In this document: positions 52,487 through 61,336 of the stretch, in pieces
How the letters are laid out: each line of letters starts with the position of its first letter
Position numbering within the stretch: position 1 is the stretch's first letter
Source of the DNA: Microthrixaceae bacterium
GTDB taxonomy: Bacteria > Actinomycetota > Acidimicrobiia > Acidimicrobiales > Poriferisodalaceae
Direction of reading: 5' to 3'
Length of the DNA: 64,000 nucleotides
NCBI GenBank assembly: GCA_011523825.1
Contig: WTFX01000029.1
Span: forward strand, 281,920 to 345,919
Program-made: the position numbers and the translations under genes
The notes under the pieces: generated by a model
Told to the model about the DNA's origin: nothing
Seen by the model: the letters and a program-made list of their open reading frames with translations, nothing else
The model's database searches: none

Positions 52487-53275
52487 CTAGCTGCCGGTGA
52501 AGTTCGGCGCGCGCCGCTCCACGAATGCCGCTATGCCCTCGCGGCCGTCGTGGGTTCGCATGGCGTCCGTGATCGTCTTGCCTTCGAATTCGCCGGCCTG
52601 CTCGAGCGGCGAGTCGATGCCGGTGTAGATCACCCGCTTGGCGTGGCCCAGCGCCCACGCCGGGCCGTCGGCCAGCGCCTGGGCCAACTCGGCGGTGGCC
52701 GAATCGACCTCGTCGTCGGGAACCACCCGGTTGACCAAGCCCCACTGCTCGGCCTCCTCCGCCGACAGCACGCGGTTGGTGAGGGTCAGGTCGAGCATCC
52801 GCCGAAGCCCGATGTGGCGGGCCAGGAAGTAGGACGATGTTCCATCGGGCGTCACGCCGGCGCGGGTATAGGCCATGGTGAACTTCGCCGACTCGCCCGC
52901 GACCACGAGATCGAATGAAGCTGCCAGCGACATGCCGGCCCCGCCCACGCTGCCGCCCACGCCGGCAACGAACGGCTTCGGTGTGCGGTTCATCTTGTTG
53001 ATTGCTGCATGGAGGTCGATGACCATGTCCGATGCGAGCTGCGGCAGGCCGTCGCCTGCGGCGTGGAATTCCTTGAGGTCGCCGCCTGCCGAGAACACCC
53101 GGCCTTCGGCGGTGACCGACGCCGCCTTGACCGCATCATCGAACTCGATCTCCAGCATCACTGCCCGCAGCTCGCGTGAGAACTGCGGATTGACGGCGTT
53201 GGCGCCCTCCGGTCGGTTGAACCGCACGTGCGCCACCCCGTCGCGCACTTCGTAGATGATCGTCTCGAGGTCCAT
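52487..53275 (-). CDS. Enoyl-CoA hydratase/isomerase family protein
   Basis: A 262-residue crotonase: FSAGGDLKEFHAAG for the first oxyanion loop and VAGVGGSVGGAGMSLAASFDLVVA for the second. The AYTRAGVTPDGTSSYFLARHIG region includes an Asp where many enzymes have a catalytic Glu, resembling isomerase-type members. ATG 53275 is chosen because aggagcg lies directly upstream; it stands 11 bases ahead of the RidA-type gene. Confidence 0.88.
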   Translation of the reverse strand: MDLETIIYEVRDGVAHVRFNRPEGANAVNPQFSRELRAVMLEIEFDDAVKAASVTAEGRVFSAGGDLKEFHAAGDGLPQLASDMVIDLHAAINKMNRTPKPFVAGVGGSVGGAGMSLAASFDLVVAGESAKFTMAYTRAGVTPDGTSSYFLARHIGLRRMLDLTLTNRVLSAEEAEQWGLVNRVVPDDEVDSATAELAQALADGPAWALGHAKRVIYTGIDSPLEQAGEFEGKTITDAMRTHDGREGIAAFVERRAPNFTGS

Positions 53276-53350
53276 GTTCGCTCCTGTAGATGCTGGCGCT
53301 AGCCGGTCCACGGGAGGTTACGCGCCCCGCCTGCTGGTCGTTCCAGCCGG

Positions 53351-54337
53351 CTAAGCGCGAGCGGCCGGTGACAGGTCGCGGGCCGCCTGGACGGGATCGA
53401 TGCCGCCGAACGGCATGATCGAGATGGCCGACACGTCGACACCGTTCGCGTGGTAGCGGTCGATGTGCTCCCGGCACGCCTCCGGCGGGCCGTGTACCAG
53501 CAGTTCGTCGACCAGATCGTCGTCGATGACCTCGAGCGCCCCGCGGCGATCGCCGTCGGCCCAGCGTTCCCACATGGCGGCGAGCAATTCGCCGCGTCCG
53601 AGCCAGCGATGGAATTCGGCATACACCGGGACGTTGAGATAGGCGGCAACGGCCCGCTTGAAGCCGGCTCGGACGGTGTCGGCGTCGGGATTGGGGCACA
53701 CGAATATGCGGGCCACCACTTCCTTGCCGGCGCCGCCCTCGTCGACGTAGGGACGCACAGTGGACACGTCGTCGGCCGAGAGCCAATTGATGATGGCGCC
53801 GTCGCCCTCGCTGCCCGCGAGCCGCAGCATGCCGGGCCGCAGTGCCGCCAGCAGGATTGGAGGCTGGGTTTCCGGTGGGCGGCCCAGGCGGAAGCCCTGA
53901 ATGTCGAACGTGTCGTAGGTCTCGCTGATCCGCTCGCCGGTGAGGGCTTGGCGCAGGAATCGGGCAGTGTCGCGTGTCCGCTTGAAGGGCTCGTCGAAGC
54001 CGATGCCGTTCCAGCGCTCGACGATGACGTTTGACGATGCCCCGATGCCCATGGCGAAGCGTCCGGGCGCAGCCTCGCAGATGGCTGCCGTTTGCTGGGC
54101 CAGCAGCGCAGGGCCGCGGGTGAAGACCGGGATGATGGCGATGCCCAGTCGCACGTCAGGCACCCATTGGCTCGCCAGCACGAGCGGGGTGAAGCCGTCG
54201 GTGCCGTCCGCCTCGGAGCTCCAGAACTCCGTGTAGCCGAGGTCCGCGAATTCGCGGTAGAGGTCGGCCTGGGCATGCAGGGGATCATCAAAGGGAACCG
54301 TGATGCCGTAGCGCCAGTCGTGTCGATTGTCGGTCAC
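53351..54337 (-). CDS. LLM class flavin/F420-dependent oxidoreductase
   Basis: A 328-residue luciferase-like enzyme: DLGYTEFWSSEADGTDGFTPLVLAS, VRLGIAIIPVFTRGPALLAQQTAAI, FAMGIGASSNVIVERWNG and PILLAALRPGMLRLAG. GTG 54337 starts directly before the barrel (VTDNRHDWRYGITVP); an ATG at 54370 is also in frame. Similar to the LLM gene at 10800, so they may be paralogues. Substrate unknown. Confidence 0.85.
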   Translation of the reverse strand: MTDNRHDWRYGITVPFDDPLHAQADLYREFADLGYTEFWSSEADGTDGFTPLVLASQWVPDVRLGIAIIPVFTRGPALLAQQTAAICEAAPGRFAMGIGASSNVIVERWNGIGFDEPFKRTRDTARFLRQALTGERISETYDTFDIQGFRLGRPPETQPPILLAALRPGMLRLAGSEGDGAIINWLSADDVSTVRPYVDEGGAGKEVVARIFVCPNPDADTVRAGFKRAVAAYLNVPVYAEFHRWLGRGELLAAMWERWADGDRRGALEVIDDDLVDELLVHGPPEACREHIDRYHANGVDVSAISIMPFGGIDPVQAARDLSPAARA

Positions 54338-54446
54338 GGCGCGCAGGCTAGTGAGCGGAGGCGCGACCATTCCGTGAGGCGGCTTCGCAGTGCGCCGGAA
54401 ACGCACTGGGGCTATTCGTGTCACACCCCCCGATCACACTGGGCAC

Positions 54447-54617
54447 ATGGCAGAACAGCTTGATATCGCACCTCAGCTCCGGCTGGTGTCAACCAGCCGG
54501 ATGCCCCACCGGCTGAACCGGGCTACCCGTCAGGAAGGCCTGCGGGGAGTTGCTCGGGCGCGGGCGGCGCTGGCCGCCACGGCACGTCCGCCCGAAATCG
54601 ATCTCCACGCCGCCTGA
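54447..54617 (+). CDS. Small hypothetical protein, 56 residues
   Basis: A short protein beginning MAEQLDIAPQLRLVS, then an arginine-rich helix LNRATRQEGLRGVARARAAL. Short actinobacterial proteins with a similar RG-A-ARAAL helix are known, but I cannot name a family. It has its own ATG and stands between divergent neighbours in otherwise non-coding DNA. A spurious call is possible. Confidence 0.4.
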   Translation: MAEQLDIAPQLRLVSTSRMPHRLNRATRQEGLRGVARARAALAATARPPEIDLHAA

Positions 54618-54690
54618 TGCCAGCCGCAACAGGCCAGTGCCGGCCGATCCATTGGGCGGGCAGTACGAGGGCGCAAGTACAGTGCCGGCC

Positions 54691-55884
54691 ATGAGCAGCG
54701 CATCCGTGAACCAGCATCCCGACGACATCGTCATTGTCGACGCCGTCCGATCTCCCGTCGGCCGGCGCGGCGGCGACCTGAGCGGCATCCATCCGTCCGA
54801 TCTCCTGAGCGACGTGCTGACCTCATTGATGGAGCGCACCCAGGTCGACCCGGCCAGCATCGGCCAGATCGTGGGCGGCTGCGTCAGCCAAGCCGGTGAG
54901 CAGACAGCCAACATCGCGCGCACGGCATGGCTCGGCGCGGGTTATCCCCTGTCGGTTGCGGCCACCACCGTCGACGCACAGTGCGGTTCGAGCCAGCAGG
55001 CCACCACGCTGGCGTACGGCCTCGTGCGAAGCGGCGTGGTCGACTCGGCCATCGGGTGCGGCGTCGAGTCGATGACGCGCAATCCGATGGGATCGAGCTA
55101 CAAGAAGGGCCAGCGCACGGCCACATCTCGTTACAAGGAGCACTACGAGTACACAACCCAGTTCCAAGGCGCCGAGCTCATGGCCAAGCAGTGGGGCATC
55201 AGCCGCGAAGAATGCGATGCCTATGGCCTGCGAAGCCAGAACAACGCCGCCCGGGCGTGGACCGAAGACCGATTCGCCACACAGATCGTCGAGATCGACG
55301 CGCCGGTGCTCGACGAAGACGGCAAGCCCACCGACGAAGTTCGTCACGTCGTGCGCGACGGCGGCATCCGGCCCACCACGGCGGAAGGCCTTGCCGGGAT
55401 CTCGCCGGTGATGGACGGCGGCGTGCACACCGCGGGCAGCTCGTCGCAGATCAGCGATGGATCGGGAGCGGTTCTGCTCATGCGGGCCGGCCGTGCCAGC
55501 GAGCTGGGCCTGCGCCCCCTCGCCCGCATCGTCGACACCTGCCTGGTCGGCAGCGACCCGGTGCTGATGCTGACCGGGCCGATCGAGGCCACGAACTACC
55601 TGCTCGAGCGCAATGGCATGCAGATGTCCGACATCGACATCGTCGAGATCAACGAGGCATTCGCATCGGTCGTCCTCGCTTGGCAGCGCGAGGTGAACCC
55701 CGACATGGACGGGGTCAACCCCAACGGGGGCGCGATCGCGCTGGGTCATCCGCTGGGCGGCACCGGTGCGATCCTGCTGACCAAGGCGGTGCACGAGCTG
55801 CACCGGGCCGACAAGAACACGGCCCTCATCACCATGTGCTGCGGCGGCGGGCTGGGCACAGGCACCATCATCGAGCGGCTCTGA
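54691..55884 (+). CDS. Thiolase family acetyl-CoA acyltransferase
   Basis: A 397-residue thiolase. Catalytic Cys is in TTVDAQCGSSQQAT, the second-site His in NPNGGAIALGHPLGGTG, and the final Cys in ALITMCCGGGLGTG. It cleaves a beta-ketoacyl-CoA or condenses acyl-CoAs, closing the beta-oxidation-like set in this region. ATG 54691 precedes the conserved IVDAVRSPVGR. Confidence 0.92.
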   Translation: MSSASVNQHPDDIVIVDAVRSPVGRRGGDLSGIHPSDLLSDVLTSLMERTQVDPASIGQIVGGCVSQAGEQTANIARTAWLGAGYPLSVAATTVDAQCGSSQQATTLAYGLVRSGVVDSAIGCGVESMTRNPMGSSYKKGQRTATSRYKEHYEYTTQFQGAELMAKQWGISREECDAYGLRSQNNAARAWTEDRFATQIVEIDAPVLDEDGKPTDEVRHVVRDGGIRPTTAEGLAGISPVMDGGVHTAGSSSQISDGSGAVLLMRAGRASELGLRPLARIVDTCLVGSDPVLMLTGPIEATNYLLERNGMQMSDIDIVEINEAFASVVLAWQREVNPDMDGVNPNGGAIALGHPLGGTGAILLTKAVHELHRADKNTALITMCCGGGLGTGTIIERL

Positions 55885-56504
55885 CCAGGCGTCGAGCAGC
55901 TTCCCTCGGCGCCTTCGCCGCGGCATGTGCAGCGGCTTGGGCCGGTTGGCAGTACTTCGGCCCATCTGACGAAGCGACAGTTACGCCTTCCGGCACGGAG
56001 GCGGCGGCCGATGGCAGTGCGACCGCAGACTCTCCGGATTCGGAATTCGCGGCGGCGGCGTTGGAGCCGAACGCTGTCGTGCTGGCGGTGATCGACGGCG
56101 ACACAATGGACGTCGACCTCGGCGGGCGCCGGACGACGGTGAGGTTTCTCGGCATCGACACTCCGGAGAAGACCGGCGGCTACCTGCCCGCCGAATGCGG
56201 CGGCGATGCTGCCACCCGGCGGACGGCCGAGCTGCTCCCGCCCGGCACTGCGGTGCTGCTGCAGCGCGACGCGGAGCTCTATGACCGCTATGACCGGCTG
56301 CTGGCGTACGTGTACCGGGCCGACGATGGCCTGTTCGTGAATCGCTACCTCGTGCTCGACGGCTACGCCGGCACCATGCACTTCGAGCCGAACACGGAGC
56401 ACCAGGCCGTGCTCGACGAGGCCCAAGCCGACGCTCGCGCCGCTGGCAGGGGAATCTGGGCAGACTGCGGCGGACCGAACCGGCAACTCGAAGGTGCCCA
56501 TTAG
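55836..56504 (+). CDS. Membrane-anchored thermonuclease-like protein
   Basis: A staphylococcal nuclease-fold protein. Signatures are VVLAVIDGDTMDVDLGG, the active-site VRFLGIDTPEK (Arg and Glu) and AELYDRYDRLLAYVY with the second Arg. A hydrophobic segment near the N-terminus (SLGAFAAACAAAWAGWQYFG) probably exports or anchors it. The start is uncertain: GTG 55836 overlaps thiolase by 49 bases, a CTG at 55881 would overlap its stop. Cleaves DNA or RNA with calcium in known members. Confidence 0.82.
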   Translation: MLRRRAGHRHHHRAALTRRRAASLGAFAAACAAAWAGWQYFGPSDEATVTPSGTEAAADGSATADSPDSEFAAAALEPNAVVLAVIDGDTMDVDLGGRRTTVRFLGIDTPEKTGGYLPAECGGDAATRRTAELLPPGTAVLLQRDAELYDRYDRLLAYVYRADDGLFVNRYLVLDGYAGTMHFEPNTEHQAVLDEAQADARAAGRGIWADCGGPNRQLEGAH

Positions 56505-56513
56505 CGTGTCGGT

Positions 56514-57359
56514 GTGGCACCGCTGTCCCAGCGGCTCGGATACGGCCCCGACGACAGACTGCTGATCATCAGCGCGGCCGGACTCGGCGGCTGTCACGCG
56601 ATGAACGAAGGCGTCTACGCCGCGCTGCGAGACGGCTTGGCAACCACAGGAACGCTGCTCGTGCCGTGCCCGTGGTCACGCGAGGCAGCAGCGAGATTCC
56701 GGGGCGAGGACATCGGGGTTGCGCTCACGCTGAACGCCGAGTTCGAGCTCTACCGGTGGGGGCCGATCACCTACGGCCCATCGCTGCTCGACGGCAACGG
56801 CGGCATGCCCAGCACGGTGGGAGATGTGTGGGACCACGCCGACGTCGACGAGGTTCGGCGGGAGTGTCGGGCACAGATCGAGCGGGCAATCCTGTGGGGC
56901 TTCGACGTCACGCACCTCGACAGTCACCTCGACGTACTCAGCGTGCGCCCCGAGTTCTTCGACGTGTACCTGGAGCTCGCAGTGGAATTCGGGTTGCCGG
57001 TGCGGCTCATCTCCAGCGACGCCCGGCGTCAGCTCGGATTCCCCGCTGAGGATCTGCTCGGTTCCGAAGGCGTTGTGACGCCGGATCGGGTTGTCCGCAT
57101 CGCGCCCGGGGCCATGGGGCGGTACCGGCGCATCGAAGCGCTGCTCGACTCGCTCGAACCGGGAGTGACCGAACTGCAGCTCCAGCCAGCGGCTGACCTG
57201 CCGGAGCTGCGATCGCTGACCGCCCAATGGGGATCACGCGTAGAGGACCTGCTCCACCTGCGTGACAACGCTGAGCTGCGTGCCCATATCGAGCGCAGCG
57301 AGATACGTCTGGTGGGTTATCGAACGCTGCGGCAGCTGCAGCGATCCAGCACCGGCTGA
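56514..57359 (+). CDS. ChbG/HpnK (YdjC) family protein with altered metal-binding residues
   Basis: A 281-residue carbohydrate deacetylase-like protein. The family N-terminus, normally NADDFG, reads ISAAGLGGCHAMNEGV. The usual G-H-L-T-L strand reads DIGVALTLNAEF, and the THxDSHxH block reads THLDSHLDVL. So the Asp pair, one His and the last His of the metal site are replaced. The fold is still clear from REFF, GLPVRL and the C-terminal pattern. It may be a non-catalytic or differently acting member. Confidence 0.7.
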   Translation: MAPLSQRLGYGPDDRLLIISAAGLGGCHAMNEGVYAALRDGLATTGTLLVPCPWSREAAARFRGEDIGVALTLNAEFELYRWGPITYGPSLLDGNGGMPSTVGDVWDHADVDEVRRECRAQIERAILWGFDVTHLDSHLDVLSVRPEFFDVYLELAVEFGLPVRLISSDARRQLGFPAEDLLGSEGVVTPDRVVRIAPGAMGRYRRIEALLDSLEPGVTELQLQPAADLPELRSLTAQWGSRVEDLLHLRDNAELRAHIERSEIRLVGYRTLRQLQRSSTG

Positions 57360-57363
57360 GCGA

Positions 57364-57400
57364 GCCCGGCCCTGTTCGGCCCGGCCCTGTTCAGCCCGGC
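57364..57400. repeat. 15-bp tandem repeat, about 2.5 copies
   Basis: Units 57364-57378 and 57379-57393 (gcccggccctgttc plus g or a) are nearly identical, with a partial third copy to 57400. It lies in the gap between convergent genes and covers the last codons of the SCP2-like gene. Simple duplication; no function apparent. Confidence 0.85.
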
Positions 57401-57744
57401 GTGCCCAGCGAACCCGCAGCGCACCAGGCCGGCAGCAGCTCCAGCCAGAGCGCCATGTCGCCGGAGACTTTGAGATCGCCAGCCATGTAGTAGCGGGCGG
57501 GATCGGCATCGCCGCGGACCACGTCGGCGGCGAGCTGCCACGGGGCCTCCAGGGTCAGGTCAGCACCCCGGGTAGTCCCCGCTGACGCAGATGTCAGCAC
57601 GCCGGCTTCGAAGATCAAGCTCGCGGCGACTTTGCCGTCGGGTCCGCCAGCGGTTTTCATCACGACGGTGCCCGACACGTTCCCCAGGGGTTCGTGGCCA
57701 GCCTCGGCCCACGCCGCCAGGAACTCGTCGTCGAGAAAGCTCAT
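57391..57744 (-). CDS. SCP2-like sterol-binding domain protein
   Basis: A 117-residue single-domain protein. The central strand-helix order GTVVMKTAGGPDGKVAASLIFEAG, then DLTLEAPWQLAADVVRGDADPARYYMAGDLKVSGDMALWL fits SCP2-type lipid carriers. These bind acyl-CoA or sterols. The ATG overlaps the next gene's stop by 4 bases, so it is coupled to the Mca-like amidase. Role inferred. Confidence 0.75.
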   Translation of the reverse strand: MSFLDDEFLAAWAEAGHEPLGNVSGTVVMKTAGGPDGKVAASLIFEAGVLTSASAGTTRGADLTLEAPWQLAADVVRGDADPARYYMAGDLKVSGDMALWLELLPAWCAAGSLGTPG

Positions 57745-58598
57745 GGGCGCAGCCCTGCGAAGAGGTCATGCTCCATCGGCTCGGTCGCGATGCGCGACTC
57801 GAGCAGCATGTACTCCTCGTAGGGATGGATCGAGTCGGCGACATCGTCGGGCAGGCCGAACCAGAACGGCGAGTCCGGATCGACTTGGGTGGTATGGGCC
57901 AGCAGCGCCTTGCGCCGGACCGCGTTGTTCACCTCGATGACCGCAGTGATGCGGTCGTCCCGGCTGGGTCGCCCCAGCCACTTCTCGTCGAACGGCGATT
58001 CAAGCCCGAGATCCAAGAAGGCCTGGTGGATCAGCCTCATGCGCTTGTGCGACCACACCGGTGCATACATCTTCATCGGCGTGAACGCAGGGCCGCACTC
58101 GGGGCGCCAGGCCGGTTCACCGGCGTGGGCGAAGGCCGGAATGCAGATGGCCGTGACCTGCAGATGATCGGGATGGGGGTAGCGCGACTGCACCAGCGGG
58201 TAGGTCAGGATGACCTGCGGGCGTACCCGGCGGATCACGGTCACGAGCCTGGCGACCGCTTCGTCGAGGTCGGCATTGGCGAAGGCGTCGGGATGGGCGT
58301 TGGCTTCGGTATCGGGCATGCCCGAGTCGCGATAGCCCAGCATGACGACTTCGTCGTAACCGATCTCGACCGCGGACGCGTCCAGCTCGGCACGGCGGAC
58401 TTCGGCGAGGTTCTCCTTCACCTCGGGCCGGTCCATTGCCGGGTTGAGGATGTCGCCCTCCTCGCCGCCGGTGCAGCACACGAGCGTGGTGCGGATGCCC
58501 TCGTCGGCATACCGGCGGACAGTGCCTGCCCCCTTCGACGCTTCATCGTCGGGGTGAGCGTGAACCGCGAGAATTGACAATCCCGTGTCCTGCGACAT
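57741..58598 (-). CDS. mca: PIG-L family deacetylase, probably mycothiol S-conjugate amidase
   Basis: A 285-residue zinc hydrolase. The metal site is VHAHPDDEASKGAG, with the third ligand in YPHPDHLQVT. RVRPQVILTYP and the length agree with Mca/MshB. Mca cleaves mycothiol-xenobiotic conjugates in actinobacteria, and the length of ~285 favours Mca over a generic GlcNAc deacetylase. It supports an actinobacterial host that makes mycothiol. Confidence 0.78.
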   Translation of the reverse strand: MSQDTGLSILAVHAHPDDEASKGAGTVRRYADEGIRTTLVCCTGGEEGDILNPAMDRPEVKENLAEVRRAELDASAVEIGYDEVVMLGYRDSGMPDTEANAHPDAFANADLDEAVARLVTVIRRVRPQVILTYPLVQSRYPHPDHLQVTAICIPAFAHAGEPAWRPECGPAFTPMKMYAPVWSHKRMRLIHQAFLDLGLESPFDEKWLGRPSRDDRITAVIEVNNAVRRKALLAHTTQVDPDSPFWFGLPDDVADSIHPYEEYMLLESRIATEPMEHDLFAGLRP

Positions 58599-58669
58599 CG
58601 GCGGTCAAGCTATCGGCGTCAACACTGTGCTGGCCGACCGTCCGGTGACTCCGATCACAGCCTCGGCGG

Positions 58670-59917
58670 TCAAGCGACCGGTGTCAGCTCGACGTGTCCG
58701 GTTTCCTCGTCGATGTCCATGGAGTAGCCGCAGATAGCAGCGAGGCGGTCACGGCCCTCCTCCGGACCCGATGCCAGCAGCTCGTCGCCCACCCACAGCC
58801 GCACGGTACGGGGCGGGTTGTAGATGTAGCTGGCGGCGCGGCGGATGGCCAGCACGTGATAGCCGGGATCCACGGCCAGCCCCAGTGACCCGAGTGTCGA
58901 GTCGTCGGCCTGTGAACCGGGCGCCACCGGCACCTGCACGACGACATCGTCGGTGTCGCCGAGCGCGAGCGCGAGCACGGGGTGAATGTCCTCATCCTCG
59001 AGCACGAGCGAGGTGATGTTGCGAGCCTGGTCGCCGATGTCCTCGGCAGCCTCGGCGACATGCAGCAGACCACGCAGCCCCGCCGGATCGGTCCCCGCCG
59101 TGTCGGCCTCTGCCGCAGCGCGCAGCACCCATGTCTGCATGGACACCTTCATGCCGTCGAGCCGTTCCTGCATCGACCGCACCTCGCGAGCGAGCGACAG
59201 GTCATGCAGCACGAGTGCCGAGTAGGCCAGCCCGATCGCCGCTTCAGACAGGTTCTTCATCTCGACGAGCGTGTCCACGGCTCGGTCGAGGTCGCTGAGC
59301 ACATGCTCTTCATCGGGTTCGGGAGGATTCCAGCGCTCCATGGCCGCCAGCTCTCGCAACCGCACGATGCCCGCTGGGTCGCCACGCATGAACAGCACGT
59401 CGCCCGGCTCCACGATGCGGTCGCCGCCGACGTCAGTCAGCCAGTGGCGGCCTCGCTGGATGGCTACGACGCGCATGCCGACCGCCACGGGCAGCTCCAT
59501 GTCGCGCAGCGGCCGGTTGGCCAGGTGACTGCCTTCCGCCACGACTAGCCGGTGCGAAACCTCGGCTGCCTGCGCCAGGTCCACGATGAGCGCCCGGGGG
59601 ATTCCCAAGTGATGCAACACGATCTTGGAGATGTCGACCGCAGCATTGGCGATCTGCTCGATCGACGACACCACCTGAAGCACCGAGCTCATGCCGTCGA
59701 CCTCGCGCGGGTGCCGCACAGCCAGCATCGCCAGCGATCGCATCTCGTGCACGAGGGCGGACATGTCCTCCTCGAGGCCCAGGACGGCATCGGCCATGCC
59801 CTCGTCGTCGAAATAGAGCGCGGCGTAGGCCAGATCGACCATGAGCTCGGAGGCGTCCTTGGCCTCGGAGAGCATGGATTTCAGGTTTCGAGGTTTGTCT
59901 TCAGGGTCTGATCGCAT
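58670..59917 (-). CDS. PhoU-domain and TrkA-C-domain regulatory protein
   Basis: A 415-residue cytoplasmic protein built as two PhoU-like helical halves (about 1-120 and 215-315), each followed by a TrkA-C/RCK_C segment (LPVAVGMRVVAIQRGRHWLTD to EPGDVLFMRGD, and VDPGYHVLAIRR to VGDELLASG). This arrangement commonly neighbours MgtE-like cation transporters. It likely gates or regulates the transporter 131 bases upstream on the same strand. Confidence 0.82.
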   Translation of the reverse strand: MRSDPEDKPRNLKSMLSEAKDASELMVDLAYAALYFDDEGMADAVLGLEEDMSALVHEMRSLAMLAVRHPREVDGMSSVLQVVSSIEQIANAAVDISKIVLHHLGIPRALIVDLAQAAEVSHRLVVAEGSHLANRPLRDMELPVAVGMRVVAIQRGRHWLTDVGGDRIVEPGDVLFMRGDPAGIVRLRELAAMERWNPPEPDEEHVLSDLDRAVDTLVEMKNLSEAAIGLAYSALVLHDLSLAREVRSMQERLDGMKVSMQTWVLRAAAEADTAGTDPAGLRGLLHVAEAAEDIGDQARNITSLVLEDEDIHPVLALALGDTDDVVVQVPVAPGSQADDSTLGSLGLAVDPGYHVLAIRRAASYIYNPPRTVRLWVGDELLASGPEEGRDRLAAICGYSMDIDEETGHVELTPVA

Positions 59918-60048
59918 TGCACATCGTCAGCGAGCGACGCGACGGGCTCCAATCGGCTCGGGGACACGATGACGCCGCTGCGCCAAGCGTAGGCACAGCG
60001 ACGGAGTGGCGAAGATGGATTTCACGACAGGCGATCGCATGGCGCCTC

Positions 60049-61278
60049 TCATGACAGGCCCACCCAGCTCACGGCGAGCACCAGCGCGGCGGCGCCGGCC
60101 AGGTCGACGGTGCTGTTCACCAGCGGGATGCCGTAGGTATCGGGGTCGACGCCGACCCGGGTTGCGACCACCGTTCCGTAGTAAGCGATGGCTCCCGCCA
60201 AGACCGTCGCGATCATGCCACCGATCAGCGAGATCGCGACCAGCCGGAGCAGGCCCGGCGTCGACATCGAGAACGCCGTGGCAAAGGCATGTGCAAGCAG
60301 GCCGTTCAGCATGAACACCGGAACGGTCAGTGTGAAGGCAAACAGGATGTCCAGGCGAGCACCCCGCTGCGGCAACGCCCGCGGTTCGATGACACCCAGA
60401 TGCAGCTTGCTCGACAGCCGGCTCGACAGGATGCCGCCGATGGCGCCGGCGGCTGCCAGGCAGGCAGGCACCAGGATGAGCACGGCGCGCTTGTCGATGA
60501 AGTCCTCAAGGCGGTGCTCGATCACGACACCGGCGATGATGAGCACGAAACCGCCGACGAACAGCACGGGCATCGACTCGCGCACGATCTGCCAGAGCTG
60601 CTCCAGTCCCGACCGCCACGCCCAGGCCGTCGCAGCCACCGCCCCGATGATGCTGGCGACCGCAATGAGCGGTGTGAGCGCGGTGATGCCCACGAGATAG
60701 CTCGCCAGGAACAGGGCCGGAAGCGTGACAACATCGCCGACTGCCGAGATGAGGGGCGCGCTGACGTTGTCGAGGTCCCAGCCGCGCCGGGTGGTAATGG
60801 TCGCAAGTCCGAGCGTCACCACCAGCACGACCACCGAGGCCAGCTCGGCCCCGACGACCGACACCACGATGAGATCGGTGACGCCGATGATGCCGGCAAG
60901 CCCGAACACCGGGGCCAGCACTTTGGTCATCACACCCAGCGCCACCGCAGTCACCAAGGTCAGCACTGCTGCGGCAATGACGTTCTGGCCCACGATCGTG
61001 TCGCGACGGGCCGTGGCCCGAAAGGTGCCTGCGTGAATGGTCGTGGCGAGACGGCTGCCGAGTGCGCCGAAGATGTCGCCCCGCATGCCGATGGCAGCAG
61101 GCACCAGCACCAGCAGGCCCGGAAGTCGCTCGAGCGTTCCGGTGGCGGCTGCGAGCAACACGCCGGCTGCGGTGGCCGTCAGGCTGCTGACGGCGAGCGC
61201 CGAGAGGCTCTGGCGAGCACCGGTGACGTCGGGGCCGAGCAGACCCCGCAGAAACCCCGGCGGGTGCAGCCGTACCAC
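60049..61278 (-). CDS. MgtE-type divalent cation transporter (SLC41-like)
   Basis: A 409-residue membrane protein with two MgtE-domain halves. The repeats are LLVLVPAAIGMRGDIFGALGSRLAT with WDLDNVSAPLISAVGDVVTLPAL, and LILVPACLAAAGAIGGILSSRL with DTYGIPLVNSTVDLAGAAAL. The acidic/serine pore residues recur in both. It has no CBS domain, so regulation may come from the PhoU/TrkA-C partner downstream. Probably moves magnesium. Confidence 0.85.
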   Translation of the reverse strand: MVRLHPPGFLRGLLGPDVTGARQSLSALAVSSLTATAAGVLLAAATGTLERLPGLLVLVPAAIGMRGDIFGALGSRLATTIHAGTFRATARRDTIVGQNVIAAAVLTLVTAVALGVMTKVLAPVFGLAGIIGVTDLIVVSVVGAELASVVVLVVTLGLATITTRRGWDLDNVSAPLISAVGDVVTLPALFLASYLVGITALTPLIAVASIIGAVAATAWAWRSGLEQLWQIVRESMPVLFVGGFVLIIAGVVIEHRLEDFIDKRAVLILVPACLAAAGAIGGILSSRLSSKLHLGVIEPRALPQRGARLDILFAFTLTVPVFMLNGLLAHAFATAFSMSTPGLLRLVAISLIGGMIATVLAGAIAYYGTVVATRVGVDPDTYGIPLVNSTVDLAGAAALVLAVSWVGLS

Positions 61279-61336
61279 CCGGCGAAGAACCCGGTTGCGG
61301 CCGAATCGAGCTGTTTCGCGTCGCAGTGCGAACTCC

